From the NCBI GenBank assembly GCA_045809745.1, contig JBJMXE010000021.1, positions 1 through 12,654 of the forward strand: a stretch of DNA of 12,654 bases. Direction: 5' to 3'. Made by a program: the position numbers and the translations under genes. This document shows, piece by piece, positions 1 to 6,311 of the stretch; the first letter of the stretch is position 1; each line of letters begins with the position of its first letter. Below the pieces are notes generated by a model. That model saw nothing but the letters and a program-made list of their open reading frames with translations, made no database searches and was not told the DNA's origin. This DNA comes from DATFCK01 sp045809745. GTDB lineage: Bacteria > Verrucomicrobiota > Verrucomicrobiia > Chthoniobacterales > UBA10450.

Positions 1-860
1 AACAGCGGTTGGAGATCAGCTTCCCTAACGAGACCATCGCAAAGCAACTGAGCCGATTCGTTGGCATGGCTGGCGTTTCGGAGCCACACATCGTTCTGCA
101 ACAGGCCCAGCCATTGCCCGGCCGGGAACCGCATCTTGGAGCCAAGTTGTCCGCCCTGCTTCAGTCGGTAGTCAAAATCCCGCGCCAGTTCCGGTTTGAA
201 GAACACAACCAGCTCGCCCGAGCCGATGCCGTTCTTGGTACCCCCAAAACAGAGCACGTTTACGCCTGCCTTCCAGGTCAGGTCTGACGGTCGGCACTTG
301 GAATGAGCGATTGCGTTCGCGAACCTCGCCCCATCCATGTGGGTCAAGAGATCGTTTTGCCGCGCGAATTCAGCCACTGCGGAAACCTCCGACGGCGAGT
401 AGACCGTGCCCAACTCCGTTCCCTGGGTGAGACTGATTACGCGCGGTTTGTGTGAATGGACTCCGTGTTGTTCAGCCAGAACAGCTGCCGCGCCCGGCAA
501 TGAAATCTTGCCGGCATCGCCGTCCACTGGAAGCAACTTCGAACCGCCGCTGAAAAACTCCGGCGCTCCGCATTCATCAGTCTGGATGTGAGCGAGCCTG
601 TGACAAATGACGCTGTGGAACGGCTGGCAGAGCTGGGCGAGTGCGAGCGCGTTCGCGGCCGTGCCATTGAAAACCAGATAAACGTCACAATCGCACTCGA
701 AGATTTCACGAACACGATTACAAACCTGCGCCGTCAATTCGTCCTCGCCGTAGGCAGATTGGGCGCCGGTATTTGCCTCTGCGAGCGCGGCCATCGACTC
801 CGGGCAAATGCCGGCGGTGTTATCGCTGGCGAATTCGTCACGCCGACGAAGCTGCGTCAT
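1..860 (-). CDS. Low-specificity L-threonine aldolase, partial (3' end outside window)
   Basis: This is a pyridoxal-phosphate enzyme of fold type I that cleaves L-threonine or L-allo-threonine to glycine and acetaldehyde in the cytoplasm. Reading the minus strand from the ATG at 860-858 gives 286 residues with no stop before the window edge; the family is usually about 340-360 residues, so only the C-terminal end is missing. Visible family features are the N-terminal FASDNTAG (10-17), the SAYGEDELT segment (35-43), FNGTAANALAL (64-74), the cofactor-contacting HMDGARFANA (174-183), and FGGTKNG (205-211), where Lys209 should form the Schiff base with PLP. GGTKNG is the form seen in Pseudomonas-type threonine aldolases rather than the E. 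coli LtaE form. An AGGGAGG stretch abuts the ATG with no spacer, so the start is likely but not certain; a TTG 16 codons upstream is the only alternative I found. The family is clear; the exact substrate preference is not visible. Confidence 0.93.
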   Translation of the reverse strand, partial: MTQLRRRDEFASDNTAGICPESMAALAEANTGAQSAYGEDELTAQVCNRVREIFECDCDVYLVFNGTAANALALAQLCQPFHSVICHRLAHIQTDECGAPEFFSGGSKLLPVDGDAGKISLPGAAAVLAEQHGVHSHKPRVISLTQGTELGTVYSPSEVSAVAEFARQNDLLTHMDGARFANAIAHSKCRPSDLTWKAGVNVLCFGGTKNGIGSGELVVFFKPELARDFDYRLKQGGQLGSKMRFPAGQWLGLLQNDVWLRNASHANESAQLLCDGLVREADLQPL

Positions 861-866
861 CCTCCC
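861..866 (-). promoter_or_regulatory. Shine-Dalgarno-like purine tract abutting the threonine aldolase start
   Basis: On the minus strand GGGAGG touches the ATG at 860 directly. Normal spacing is 5-9 bases, so this is either a poorly placed ribosome binding site or a sign that the true start lies elsewhere. No other in-frame ATG or GTG is present in the 50 bases upstream. Confidence 0.35.
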
Positions 867-921
867 TGCTAACCGAGTTCTTCCCGGCGAGCAACCGGCA
901 ACGACCAAACGTAAAAGACGT

Positions 922-959
922 GCCTGACGGACGTCAGCGAAAGCTCACGCCCGCCAGGC
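922..959 (-). terminator. Candidate stem-loop between the small membrane ORF and the aldolase gene
   Basis: Bases 951-959 and 922-930 can pair as a 9-bp stem with one G-U wobble (minus strand GCCTGGCGG with CCGTCAGGC) around a 20-base loop. On the minus strand it is followed after a short gap by CTTTT (918-914). An alternative tight hairpin, CTGACG/CGTCAG at 924-937, shares bases with the first stem and cannot form with it. It lies after the stop of the 36-residue ORF and 60 bases before the aldolase start. A terminator for the small gene is the simplest reading; an attenuator-like leader is possible. The T-tract is short and offset, so confidence is low. Confidence 0.35.
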
Positions 960-983
960 ATCACCTCTACTTGCTCCCAAATT

Positions 984-1094
984 CTAAGTGCAGCCGCGCA
1001 GCAAAAAGATCAGCAACAGCACGGGGATCGGTATTCCGAGCAGCCACAAAAAGATGTATCCCATCGCGCCGCTTTCCGAGTTTGATGTCTTCAT
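984..1094 (-). CDS. 36-residue single-span hydrophobic membrane peptide
   Basis: I do not recognise a named family. The minus-strand ORF from ATG 1094 to the TAG at 986-984 encodes a short polar N-terminus (MKTSNSESGA) followed by a hydrophobic stretch from about residue 11 to 33 with GYIFLWLLGIPIPV and LLLIFLLRGC, ending in Cys-Thr. A second in-frame ATG at 1064 would give a 26-residue form that is nearly all membrane segment; GGAAAG lies 7 bases before it, whereas no clear ribosome binding site precedes 1094. The Gly-Ile-Pro-Ile-Pro break inside the helix, the Arg-Gly-Cys end and the clean run between start and stop look like a real small protein, not chance. Its neighbours are the aldolase downstream on the same strand and putA divergent. 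Function unknown. Confidence 0.55.
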   Translation of the reverse strand: MKTSNSESGAMGYIFLWLLGIPIPVLLLIFLLRGCT

Positions 1095-1395
1095 GGTGTT
1101 TCAGCTTCACTGTTAGTTCGAAACACAACCCGCGACTGACCGTGTATGACGCCAACGCGAGGCTGCGCTGCCCTCATGACATGCTGCGGGTGAAGACGTT
1201 GCGGCCGAAAATTTTTTCGTGTTTCCCATTTTCCGGCGTGCCGATTAGTTGAACAACACCGGCGCAGCTGGTGATCCATACCGCGTTTGAAGTTTCTGCC
1301 ATTCAGCCGCCGGTCGAACGGCGAAATCAAGATTGGTCGAACGATTCCGCTTTTGCCTAACCCACGCCGGCAGATTAGGTTTGGCGCCCCACACC
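1095..1395. other. Gene-free region upstream of putA and of the small membrane ORF
   Basis: I see no convincing gene in these 301 bases; ORFs crossing them have no recognisable protein character. They should hold the promoters of putA (plus) and of the small membrane ORF (minus), but no clear -35/-10 pair stands out. Three minor structures are present: an AT-rich imperfect inverted repeat at 1204-1237 (GCCGAAAAT against ATTTTCCGGC), a 7-bp hairpin with one wobble at 1257-1273 (CACCGGC/GCTGGTG, loop GCA), and a 9-bp direct repeat GGTCGAACG at 1312-1320 and 1335-1343. Confidence 0.5.
1312..1343. repeat. Direct repeat GGTCGAACG x2, 23-bp period, upstream of putA
   Basis: The 9-mer GGTCGAACG occurs at 1312-1320 and again at 1335-1343, 23 bp apart start to start (about two helical turns) and roughly 55-85 bases before the putA start codon. 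Paired sites at this phase are compatible with a regulator binding site, but no regulator gene is nearby and a chance repeat is possible. Confidence 0.3.
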
Positions 1396-4300
1396 ATGAC
1401 TCCGCTCCAGAACGAAATTGAGGCGCGCGGCGAACGGATATTCGAGCTGGTGGACGAACATCCCGAGTCTCTGTTCAGCAAGACCGGATTTTACCAACGG
1501 ATCATGGCGCTTTCGATGCGGGACGAGCATTTCAAAGTCCAGATGTTCCGCTTCGTCGATGTGCTGGCATCGCTCAACCGCGGAGGCGAAATCGTCCGGC
1601 ACCTGGACGAATACTTCCAGGACATGCGGAATGGGTTCGCGCCGGCAATCCGGACCGGGGTTCAGCTGGCAAAATTTGCACCGTGGATCAGCGGTCATTT
1701 CCTGCGTTGGAATGTGTCCGGGATGGCACGGCAATTTATCGCTGGGAAGAATCCGCGCGACGTGATGAAGACGTTACGAAAACGTTATCGCAACAAAATC
1801 GGTTTCACGGTCGACCTGTTAGGCGAAGCGGTGGTGAGCGAAAAAGAAGCAACGGAATACGCCGCCCGCTGCTTCGAATTACTGGAGGAACTCTCCCGCG
1901 AGACTCAGGGCTGGGTCGATCCGGTGGGAAGAAATTCCGAATTGTTCCCGATCGTGAACATGTCGGTGAAAATATCCGCGCTGTACTCGCAGATGAACCC
2001 GGCGGATCCGGAGGATGCCATCGCTCATTTGGCGCCGAAGCTCCGGCCGATCTTACGCCGCGCCCGCCAGCTCGGCGCGTTCGTCAACTTCGACATGGAA
2101 AGCTACGCGCATAAGAATACGACGCTTCAGCTTTTTAAAACGCTGTTCACCGAGCCTGAGTTCATCGACTGGCCGCATGCCGGAATCGTGGTGCAGGCTT
2201 ACCTCCAGGATTCAGAGAAAGATTTGCGCGATTTGATCAGCTGGGGGCGTTCGCGCGGGACTCGGTTCACCGTCCGGCTGGTGAAGGGCGCCTACTGGGA
2301 CTACGAGCGGATCAAGGCCAATCAGAACGGCTGGCCAGTACCAGTGTATCTGCAGAAACCGGAGAGCGATGCAAATTTCGAGAGGCTTTCGCGGGTGATG
2401 CTGGAAAACGAAGCCATCGTTACGGCCGCTTTCGGGTCTCACAACGTCCGCAGTATTGCCCACGCGCAGGCGGTTGCCGATGAGTTTGGAATCCATCCCA
2501 GCCGCTTTGAATTCCAGCTCCTCTACGGCATGGCTGGCCCGATCAAACGAGCCCTCGTCGATATGGGATACCGTGTCCGGGAATATTCCCCGGTAGGCGA
2601 ATTACTGCCAGGCATGTCCTACCTCGTTAGGCGGTTGCTCGAGAATACGTCTAACGAAGGCTTTTTGCGGGCAAAGTTCTCCGACAATGTGTCTGCATCG
2701 GAGCTACTGCGCGATCCCCGCGATTTCGCCAAACAAAGTGGCAACGGCTCCGTCGCTCCCGACGGCGCAGTCGAGCATCATTCACGGATTCAGGTTGCTT
2801 CGCGCGAAACTGCTCCGGGCGACACCTACCAGAATGCTCCGCTGGCGAACTTCGTGTACCGCGAGACGCAGGAGAAGATGCGGGCGGCAATCGAAGACAT
2901 GCGGTCGCGGTTAGGCAGGGAGTATCCGGTGGTGATCAACGGAGATCGGATACGAACGGGCAAGACGATCGCCTCGATCAACCCGAGCAATCCGAAACAA
3001 GCTGTCGGCGCTGTGGTCGAGGCTGGGATTCCCGAGGCTGAAAAAGCCGTTCAAGCGGCGCGCCGCGCTTTTGTGGACTGGAGCCGACGCTCAATAGAGG
3101 ATCGGGCACAACTGCTGGAGAGAGTTGGCCGCATTCTGGATCGTCGCCGTTTTGAACTGTCAGCTCTGGAGGTCTTCGAAGTCGGTAAACCGTGGGCCGA
3201 AGCCGATGGCGATGTTCGCGAAGCGATCGATTTCTGTCTGTTTTATGCGCAGCAAATAAGGCTCAAGGGGCGGCCGCGCCTGACTCAGCACGTTCTTGGC
3301 GAGGAAAGTTACCAGCATTACTGGCCTCGTGGCGTCGCCCTGATTATCGCTCCGTGGAATTTCCCGATGGCTATCCTTTGCGGCATGGTGTCCGCCGCAG
3401 TTGTCACCGGCAACACGGTCATCATGAAACCAGCTGAGCAATCAGCCGTCTGCGGCGCCATGTTGATGGACATCTTCGAAGAAGCCGGAGCGCCTCGCGG
3501 CGTGGTAAACTATATGCCGGGCAAAGGATCGGTGATTGGTCAGCATCTGGTCGACCACAAAGACGTCGAGATGATTGCATTCACCGGGTCGCGCGAAGTC
3601 GGTCTGCGAATCTGGGAAAGCGCCGGCAAGACTCGTCCGGGCCAGCGCGAACTGAAGCGAGTGGTTTGCGAGATGGGCGGCAAGAACGCCGTAATCATCG
3701 ATTCCGATGCTGATCTGGACGAAGCGATCGTCGACTCCATTTATTCCGCGTTCGGATATCAGGGGCAGAAATGTTCCGCGTTATCGCGCTTAATCGTACT
3801 CGATGAAAACTACGACCGGGTGATCGACCGCCTCCTTTCTGCGGCGGCGAGCTTGCGGATGGGCAATCCCGAGGAAGCGGGGATCACTGTTGGTCCAGTC
3901 ATCGATCAAGCGGCTCATCGCCGCATTCTTGAGTACATCGAAATCGGTAAAGGCGAAGCGACCCTGGCTTATCAAAAGGGTGATGTGCCGGACACCGGCT
4001 ATTTCATACCGCCGACAATTTTCACCCGGGTACCACCTGACGCGCGAATCGCTCGCGAGGAAATCTTCGGGCCGGTCCTGAGCGTGATCAAGGTCCGCGA
4101 TCTCGATGAAGCCTTCGAGGTAGCCAACAGCACCGACTACGCCCTAACCGCTGGATTTTTCTCCCGTAGCCCGGCCAACATCGAGCGAGCCAAAGCGGAA
4201 TTGATTGCAGGCAACGTCTACATCAATCGGTCGTGCACCGGCGCCGTCGTCGGTCGCCATCCGTTCGGAGGATTCAAGATGAGTGGTGGTGGAACCAAAG

Positions 4301-4425
4301 CGGGAGGCGAAGACTACCTGCTGAACTTCGTCGTTCCCCGCGTGGTCACAGAGAACATCATGCGTCACGGTTTCGCCCCGGAACAGACGGCGCGTTATCG
4401 CGACGAATTTCTTCTGGACGATTAG
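1396..4425 (+). CDS. putA: Bifunctional proline dehydrogenase / L-glutamate gamma-semialdehyde dehydrogenase
   Basis: PutA oxidises proline to P5C with FAD, then the hydrolysed semialdehyde to glutamate with NAD+, channelling the intermediate between two active sites. From ATG 1396 the protein is 1009 residues. The flavin barrel spans about 30-440: FVNFDMESYAHKNT, RLVKGAYWDYE (Lys297), FEFQLLYGMA, and the substrate-binding Arg412-Arg413 of YLVRRLLEN. After a linker the aldehyde dehydrogenase runs from about 515 to 985: APWNFPMA (Asn655), FTGSREVG, Glu759 in CEMGGKNAV, catalytic Cys793 in GYQGQKCSA, EEIFGPVL and HPFGGFKMSG. Length and Cys position match minimal PutAs such as the Bradyrhizobium enzyme (about 1000 residues). 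There is no N-terminal ribbon-helix-helix DNA-binding domain, so it should not repress itself as E. coli PutA does. A TTG at 1333 would add 21 residues without family character, so I chose ATG 1396; no strong Shine-Dalgarno precedes it. Confidence 0.97.
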   Translation: MTPLQNEIEARGERIFELVDEHPESLFSKTGFYQRIMALSMRDEHFKVQMFRFVDVLASLNRGGEIVRHLDEYFQDMRNGFAPAIRTGVQLAKFAPWISGHFLRWNVSGMARQFIAGKNPRDVMKTLRKRYRNKIGFTVDLLGEAVVSEKEATEYAARCFELLEELSRETQGWVDPVGRNSELFPIVNMSVKISALYSQMNPADPEDAIAHLAPKLRPILRRARQLGAFVNFDMESYAHKNTTLQLFKTLFTEPEFIDWPHAGIVVQAYLQDSEKDLRDLISWGRSRGTRFTVRLVKGAYWDYERIKANQNGWPVPVYLQKPESDANFERLSRVMLENEAIVTAAFGSHNVRSIAHAQAVADEFGIHPSRFEFQLLYGMAGPIKRALVDMGYRVREYSPVGELLPGMSYLVRRLLENTSNEGFLRAKFSDNVSASELLRDPRDFAKQSGNGSVAPDGAVEHHSRIQVASRETAPGDTYQNAPLANFVYRETQEKMRAAIEDMRSRLGREYPVVINGDRIRTGKTIASINPSNPKQAVGAVVEAGIPEAEKAVQAARRAFVDWSRRSIEDRAQLLERVGRILDRRRFELSALEVFEVGKPWAEADGDVREAIDFCLFYAQQIRLKGRPRLTQHVLGEESYQHYWPRGVALIIAPWNFPMAILCGMVSAAVVTGNTVIMKPAEQSAVCGAMLMDIFEEAGAPRGVVNYMPGKGSVIGQHLVDHKDVEMIAFTGSREVGLRIWESAGKTRPGQRELKRVVCEMGGKNAVIIDSDADLDEAIVDSIYSAFGYQGQKCSALSRLIVLDENYDRVIDRLLSAAASLRMGNPEEAGITVGPVIDQAAHRRILEYIEIGKGEATLAYQKGDVPDTGYFIPPTIFTRVPPDARIAREEIFGPVLSVIKVRDLDEAFEVANSTDYALTAGFFSRSPANIERAKAELIAGNVYINRSCTGAVVGRHPFGGFKMSGGGTKAGGEDYLLNFVVPRVVTENIMRHGFAPEQTARYRDEFLLDD

Positions 4426-4431
4426 TCCAGC

Positions 4432-4466
4432 GGCGCCCGCCCCTTCGCCAGTGGCAGCGGGGCGCC
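4432..4466. terminator. Inverted repeat between convergent genes (bidirectional terminator or REP-like)
   Basis: GGCGCCC (4432-4438) pairs with GGGCGCC (4460-4466). Inside the loop GCC(A) and (T)GGC at 4447-4455 can form a second small hairpin. An alternative stem uses CGCCCC and GGGGCG (4438-4443 with 4459-4464). The element fills the 44-base gap between the putA stop and the stop of the convergent hydrolase gene, the usual place for a shared terminator. No T-tract follows on either strand, so a REP-like palindrome is the alternative. Confidence 0.4.
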
Positions 4467-4469
4467 ACC

Positions 4470-5339
4470 CTACCGGGCCATCCAGGCGATGATTTGATTC
4501 TTGGCGTAGGAAAGGACGGTGCCATGGTCAGCGCCGTCGATCGGAAAGTAATCCACCCGAGGGAACCCCTGCTTCAGCTCAGCGCCCATTCCCACCGGAA
4601 TGGTGTCATCATCAGTTCCATGAAAAATTGCGACCTGAACGTCGCTATTTCGCTCGAACACGGTCCGCAAATTCTTTCGGTTATCATAGTTCTCGATCAG
4701 AAGATGAGAGAGCCAGCGACCGACAACGTAAGCTGCTTCTTCACGCAAACTGGTAAACGGCGAAATCAACACCGCTCGGCGGACCGAATGCCGGGCGGCA
4801 AAATCGAGAGCTGCCGCTGCGCCTAACGAATGGCCGATTACAGCCAATTCCATCTGATCTTTGGTAATGTTCAGCTGTGACATCAATGCCTTCAGCGCCC
4901 CGTTAGTCGTTGCTCGAGTGCTATCAATGGTGGCATAGCCGGCGTTGCGGCCATACCCGGGATAATCGATTAATAAAAAGCCATCCCCGTTAGGCGGGTA
5001 ACGGTCCAGCAGCCCGGTCCAGTCCAGCGCCAGCGAGCCATTACCGCAGAACGCCAGCCAAAGGCGCTTCGGGATGCGATCCCGTCCCGGGAGATAAAAG
5101 GCGGTTTGTCGTCCAATGGGCAGGACGTAATCGATCTCGACGCAGGTCTTCGGCAACACCCGCGCATAGGCCGCCGGATAGGGCCGTGGGTGGTAAATCA
5201 TTGAGTGCTGACTGAAGTAGATCCACGCCACCACAGCCAGGAGAGCACAGGCTGCAATTGCCAGCACGGTGGCCAGCACCCGAAGCCATACCCGCCACCG
5301 CCGTGGTTCGGCGTCTGAACGCAAATCGGACTTAGACAC
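4470..5339 (-). CDS. Membrane-anchored alpha/beta hydrolase
   Basis: This is a 289-residue serine hydrolase of the alpha/beta fold. A short basic N-terminus is followed by a single hydrophobic helix at about 20-42, which should anchor the protein in the inner membrane with the catalytic domain outside. The fold is shown by FCGNGS (98-102, oxyanion loop region), LLIDYPGYGRNAG (122-134), the nucleophile elbow GHSLG with Ser171, HGTDDDTIP with the likely acid Asp244 (240-248), and ADHGTVL with His272. The pattern resembles the BEM46/ABHD13-like and 'dienelactone hydrolase-like' membrane hydrolases; the substrate cannot be told. The start is a GTG (5339-5337) with AGGG 5-6 bases upstream; later ATGs would cut the membrane helix. 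It converges with putA and is the last gene of a minus-strand group of three. Confidence 0.85.
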   Translation of the reverse strand: MSKSDLRSDAEPRRWRVWLRVLATVLAIAACALLAVVAWIYFSQHSMIYHPRPYPAAYARVLPKTCVEIDYVLPIGRQTAFYLPGRDRIPKRLWLAFCGNGSLALDWTGLLDRYPPNGDGFLLIDYPGYGRNAGYATIDSTRATTNGALKALMSQLNITKDQMELAVIGHSLGAAAALDFAARHSVRRAVLISPFTSLREEAAYVVGRWLSHLLIENYDNRKNLRTVFERNSDVQVAIFHGTDDDTIPVGMGAELKQGFPRVDYFPIDGADHGTVLSYAKNQIIAWMAR

Positions 5340-5400
5340 AGTGACCCTGCGCTCGAAACAGTATACCCGCCCGGGTCAACCGGCTAACCAATCCGGATCG

Positions 5401-5694
5401 CTAAACCAACGGACGGCCTCGCAGCAGCAGCTTCACTACGGTGACCACCATGTAAATCACCGGCCAAGCGGAAGCGAGCACAACAAAACCAAACACGACC
5501 ATCTCCCAGGCACGTTCCCGCGCCGATTCCAAAAGCAGGTCGCGGCTAAGCCGATGAAAAGTGCGGAGATGCGATCGATCGTCGCCGTCGTTGGACGAAT
5601 AATTCGCGCCCCAGTCTCGCAAACCTGCGTGAAAGCAGTGGTCGGTTAACGGCGAACGCCTCTTGTTTGAGGAGAACGGGGGCTCCGGTTTCAT
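5401..5694 (-). CDS. Small single-span membrane protein of unknown function
   Basis: I do not recognise the family. The 97-residue product has a hydrophilic N-terminal half rich in Arg, His and Asp (including DDRSHLRTFHRLSRDLLLES) and one strong hydrophobic segment at about 66-89 (VVFGFVVLASAWPVIYMVV), ending in a basic tail KLLLRGRPLV. There is no signal peptide, so a C-terminally anchored inner-membrane protein is likely, with most of it probably cytoplasmic by the positive-inside rule. AAGGA lies about 9 bases before the ATG at 5694, supporting this start. It lies 61 bases upstream of the hydrolase gene on the same strand, suggesting cotranscription. Confidence 0.65.
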   Translation of the reverse strand: MKPEPPFSSNKRRSPLTDHCFHAGLRDWGANYSSNDGDDRSHLRTFHRLSRDLLLESARERAWEMVVFGFVVLASAWPVIYMVVTVVKLLLRGRPLV

Positions 5695-5723
5695 TGTGTC
5701 CGATCCTTAGCTTGGATCGTTCC

Positions 5724-5753
5724 AATAAACTATCACATTGCGCGAAACTGCAA
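5724..5753 (-). promoter_or_regulatory. Weak candidate sigma70-type promoter for the small membrane protein gene
   Basis: On the minus strand TTGCAG (5753-5748) and TTTATT (5729-5724) are separated by 18 bases, and transcription would begin about 23 bases before the ATG at 5694, leaving the AAGGA ribosome site in the leader. Both boxes match consensus only partly. A 6-bp palindrome CCGACG/CGTCGG (5761-5780) sits between this and the upstream lipoprotein stop and may end the preceding transcript. Confidence 0.25.
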
Positions 5754-5810
5754 CCGAATCCCGACGCCGGATGACGTCGGATAAATCAGTTCGATCGATG
5801 TGATGAAGAG

Positions 5811-6185
5811 TCAGCGCCAACCACCAGGCACGTAAACCCAACCACCGCTTTCCCTTGTCCAATGACCTTGAACATAAACGGCAGTGACCCGCGGCCGCGC
5901 GATCCAGCTGCCCGGGACCCAAACATAATCGGATCCGCTCCAGCGCCAGTAACCCTGCGTCCAAACGTAATTCGGTCCGGGTGCGACGGTTTGGGTTTCC
6001 ACCCTGACCGCAGGAGGAGGCCTGGTGACAACAACATCCCGCCGTGCCACCCCCCCAGCTCCAGTCGTGACAACCTCACGGCGCACTTCGGTGGTTGTGG
6101 TGGTGGTTACCGGGGCCGGTTGTTCCACAACGCAGCTGGTGAATAGGAACGCAACCGGGATAGTCGCGCAAATGTTTGGTTTCAT
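5811..6185 (-). CDS. YXWGXW-repeat lipoprotein
   Basis: The 124-residue product starts with a short basic n-region and a hydrophobic stretch ending in LFTSC, a plausible though imperfect lipobox with Cys18 as the lipidated residue; it should be exported and anchored in a membrane. A low-complexity Thr/Val/Arg/Pro-rich linker (about 22-68, with a run of six Thr) leads to an aromatic C-terminal half. This carries four tandem tyrosine/tryptophan units: YVWTQGYW (73-80), YVWVPGSW (87-94), YVQGHW (104-109) and WVYVPGGW (116-123). This is the pattern of the YXWGXW (BcpO-type) repeat family, common in Proteobacteria, Planctomycetes and Verrucomicrobiota; its function is unknown, with an envelope role presumed. 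GGAGG 8 bases before the ATG fixes the start. The gene is divergent from rsmI. Confidence 0.82.
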   Translation of the reverse strand: MKPNICATIPVAFLFTSCVVEQPAPVTTTTTTEVRREVVTTGAGGVARRDVVVTRPPPAVRVETQTVAPGPNYVWTQGYWRWSGSDYVWVPGSWIARPRVTAVYVQGHWTRESGGWVYVPGGWR

Positions 6186-6193
6186 AAGGTTTG

Positions 6194-6198
6194 CCTCC
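6194..6198 (-). promoter_or_regulatory. Strong Shine-Dalgarno (GGAGG) of the YXWGXW lipoprotein gene
   Basis: GGAGG on the minus strand ends 8 bases before the ATG at 6185. It decides the start and is one of the few canonical ribosome binding sites in the window; most starts in the plus-strand run have none. Confidence 0.7.
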
Positions 6199-6202
6199 GT
6201 TA

Positions 6203-6249
6203 CTGATTCGCGGCCGAAATAACCTTCGGTTCTATGGCGTGCGAATCAG
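6203..6249. repeat. Nested inverted repeat in the divergent lipoprotein/rsmI intergenic region
   Basis: CTGATTCGC (6203-6211) and GCGAATCAG (6241-6249) are perfect 9-base inverted repeats around a 29-base loop. Inside the loop CCGAA (6214-6218) and TTCGG (6225-6229) form a second short stem. In the minus orientation the element lies 18-64 bases before the lipoprotein start codon, just upstream of its Shine-Dalgarno. It could be a folded 5' leader, an operator, or a terminator of antisense transcription; no T-tract follows. Confidence 0.5.
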
Positions 6250-6311
6250 ACATCGTGCGCAGCCGTTGCCCGACCCAATAGCGGAATCAAAATTCTCGAC
6301 GATGCTGCACG

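Noticed and set aside
9..287. Plus-strand open frame of 92 codons at the window start
   Set aside because: It is antisense to the threonine aldolase, whose conserved GGTKNG region lies exactly here; no protein family character of its own.
773..1252. A 159-codon plus-strand open frame and the overlapping frame at 588-872
   Set aside because: Composition is Arg/Ser/Pro-rich without any domain pattern; they overlap the threonine aldolase start and the small membrane ORF on the opposite strand, which have real protein signatures.
1683..2114. 143-codon frame inside putA
   Set aside because: Shadow frame of a strongly conserved gene; high GC makes long alternative frames common.
4233..4826. 197-codon plus-strand open frame spanning the end of putA and the convergent hydrolase
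   Set aside because: It runs out of frame through the conserved PutA C-terminus and antisense to the hydrolase; low-complexity Arg-rich translation.
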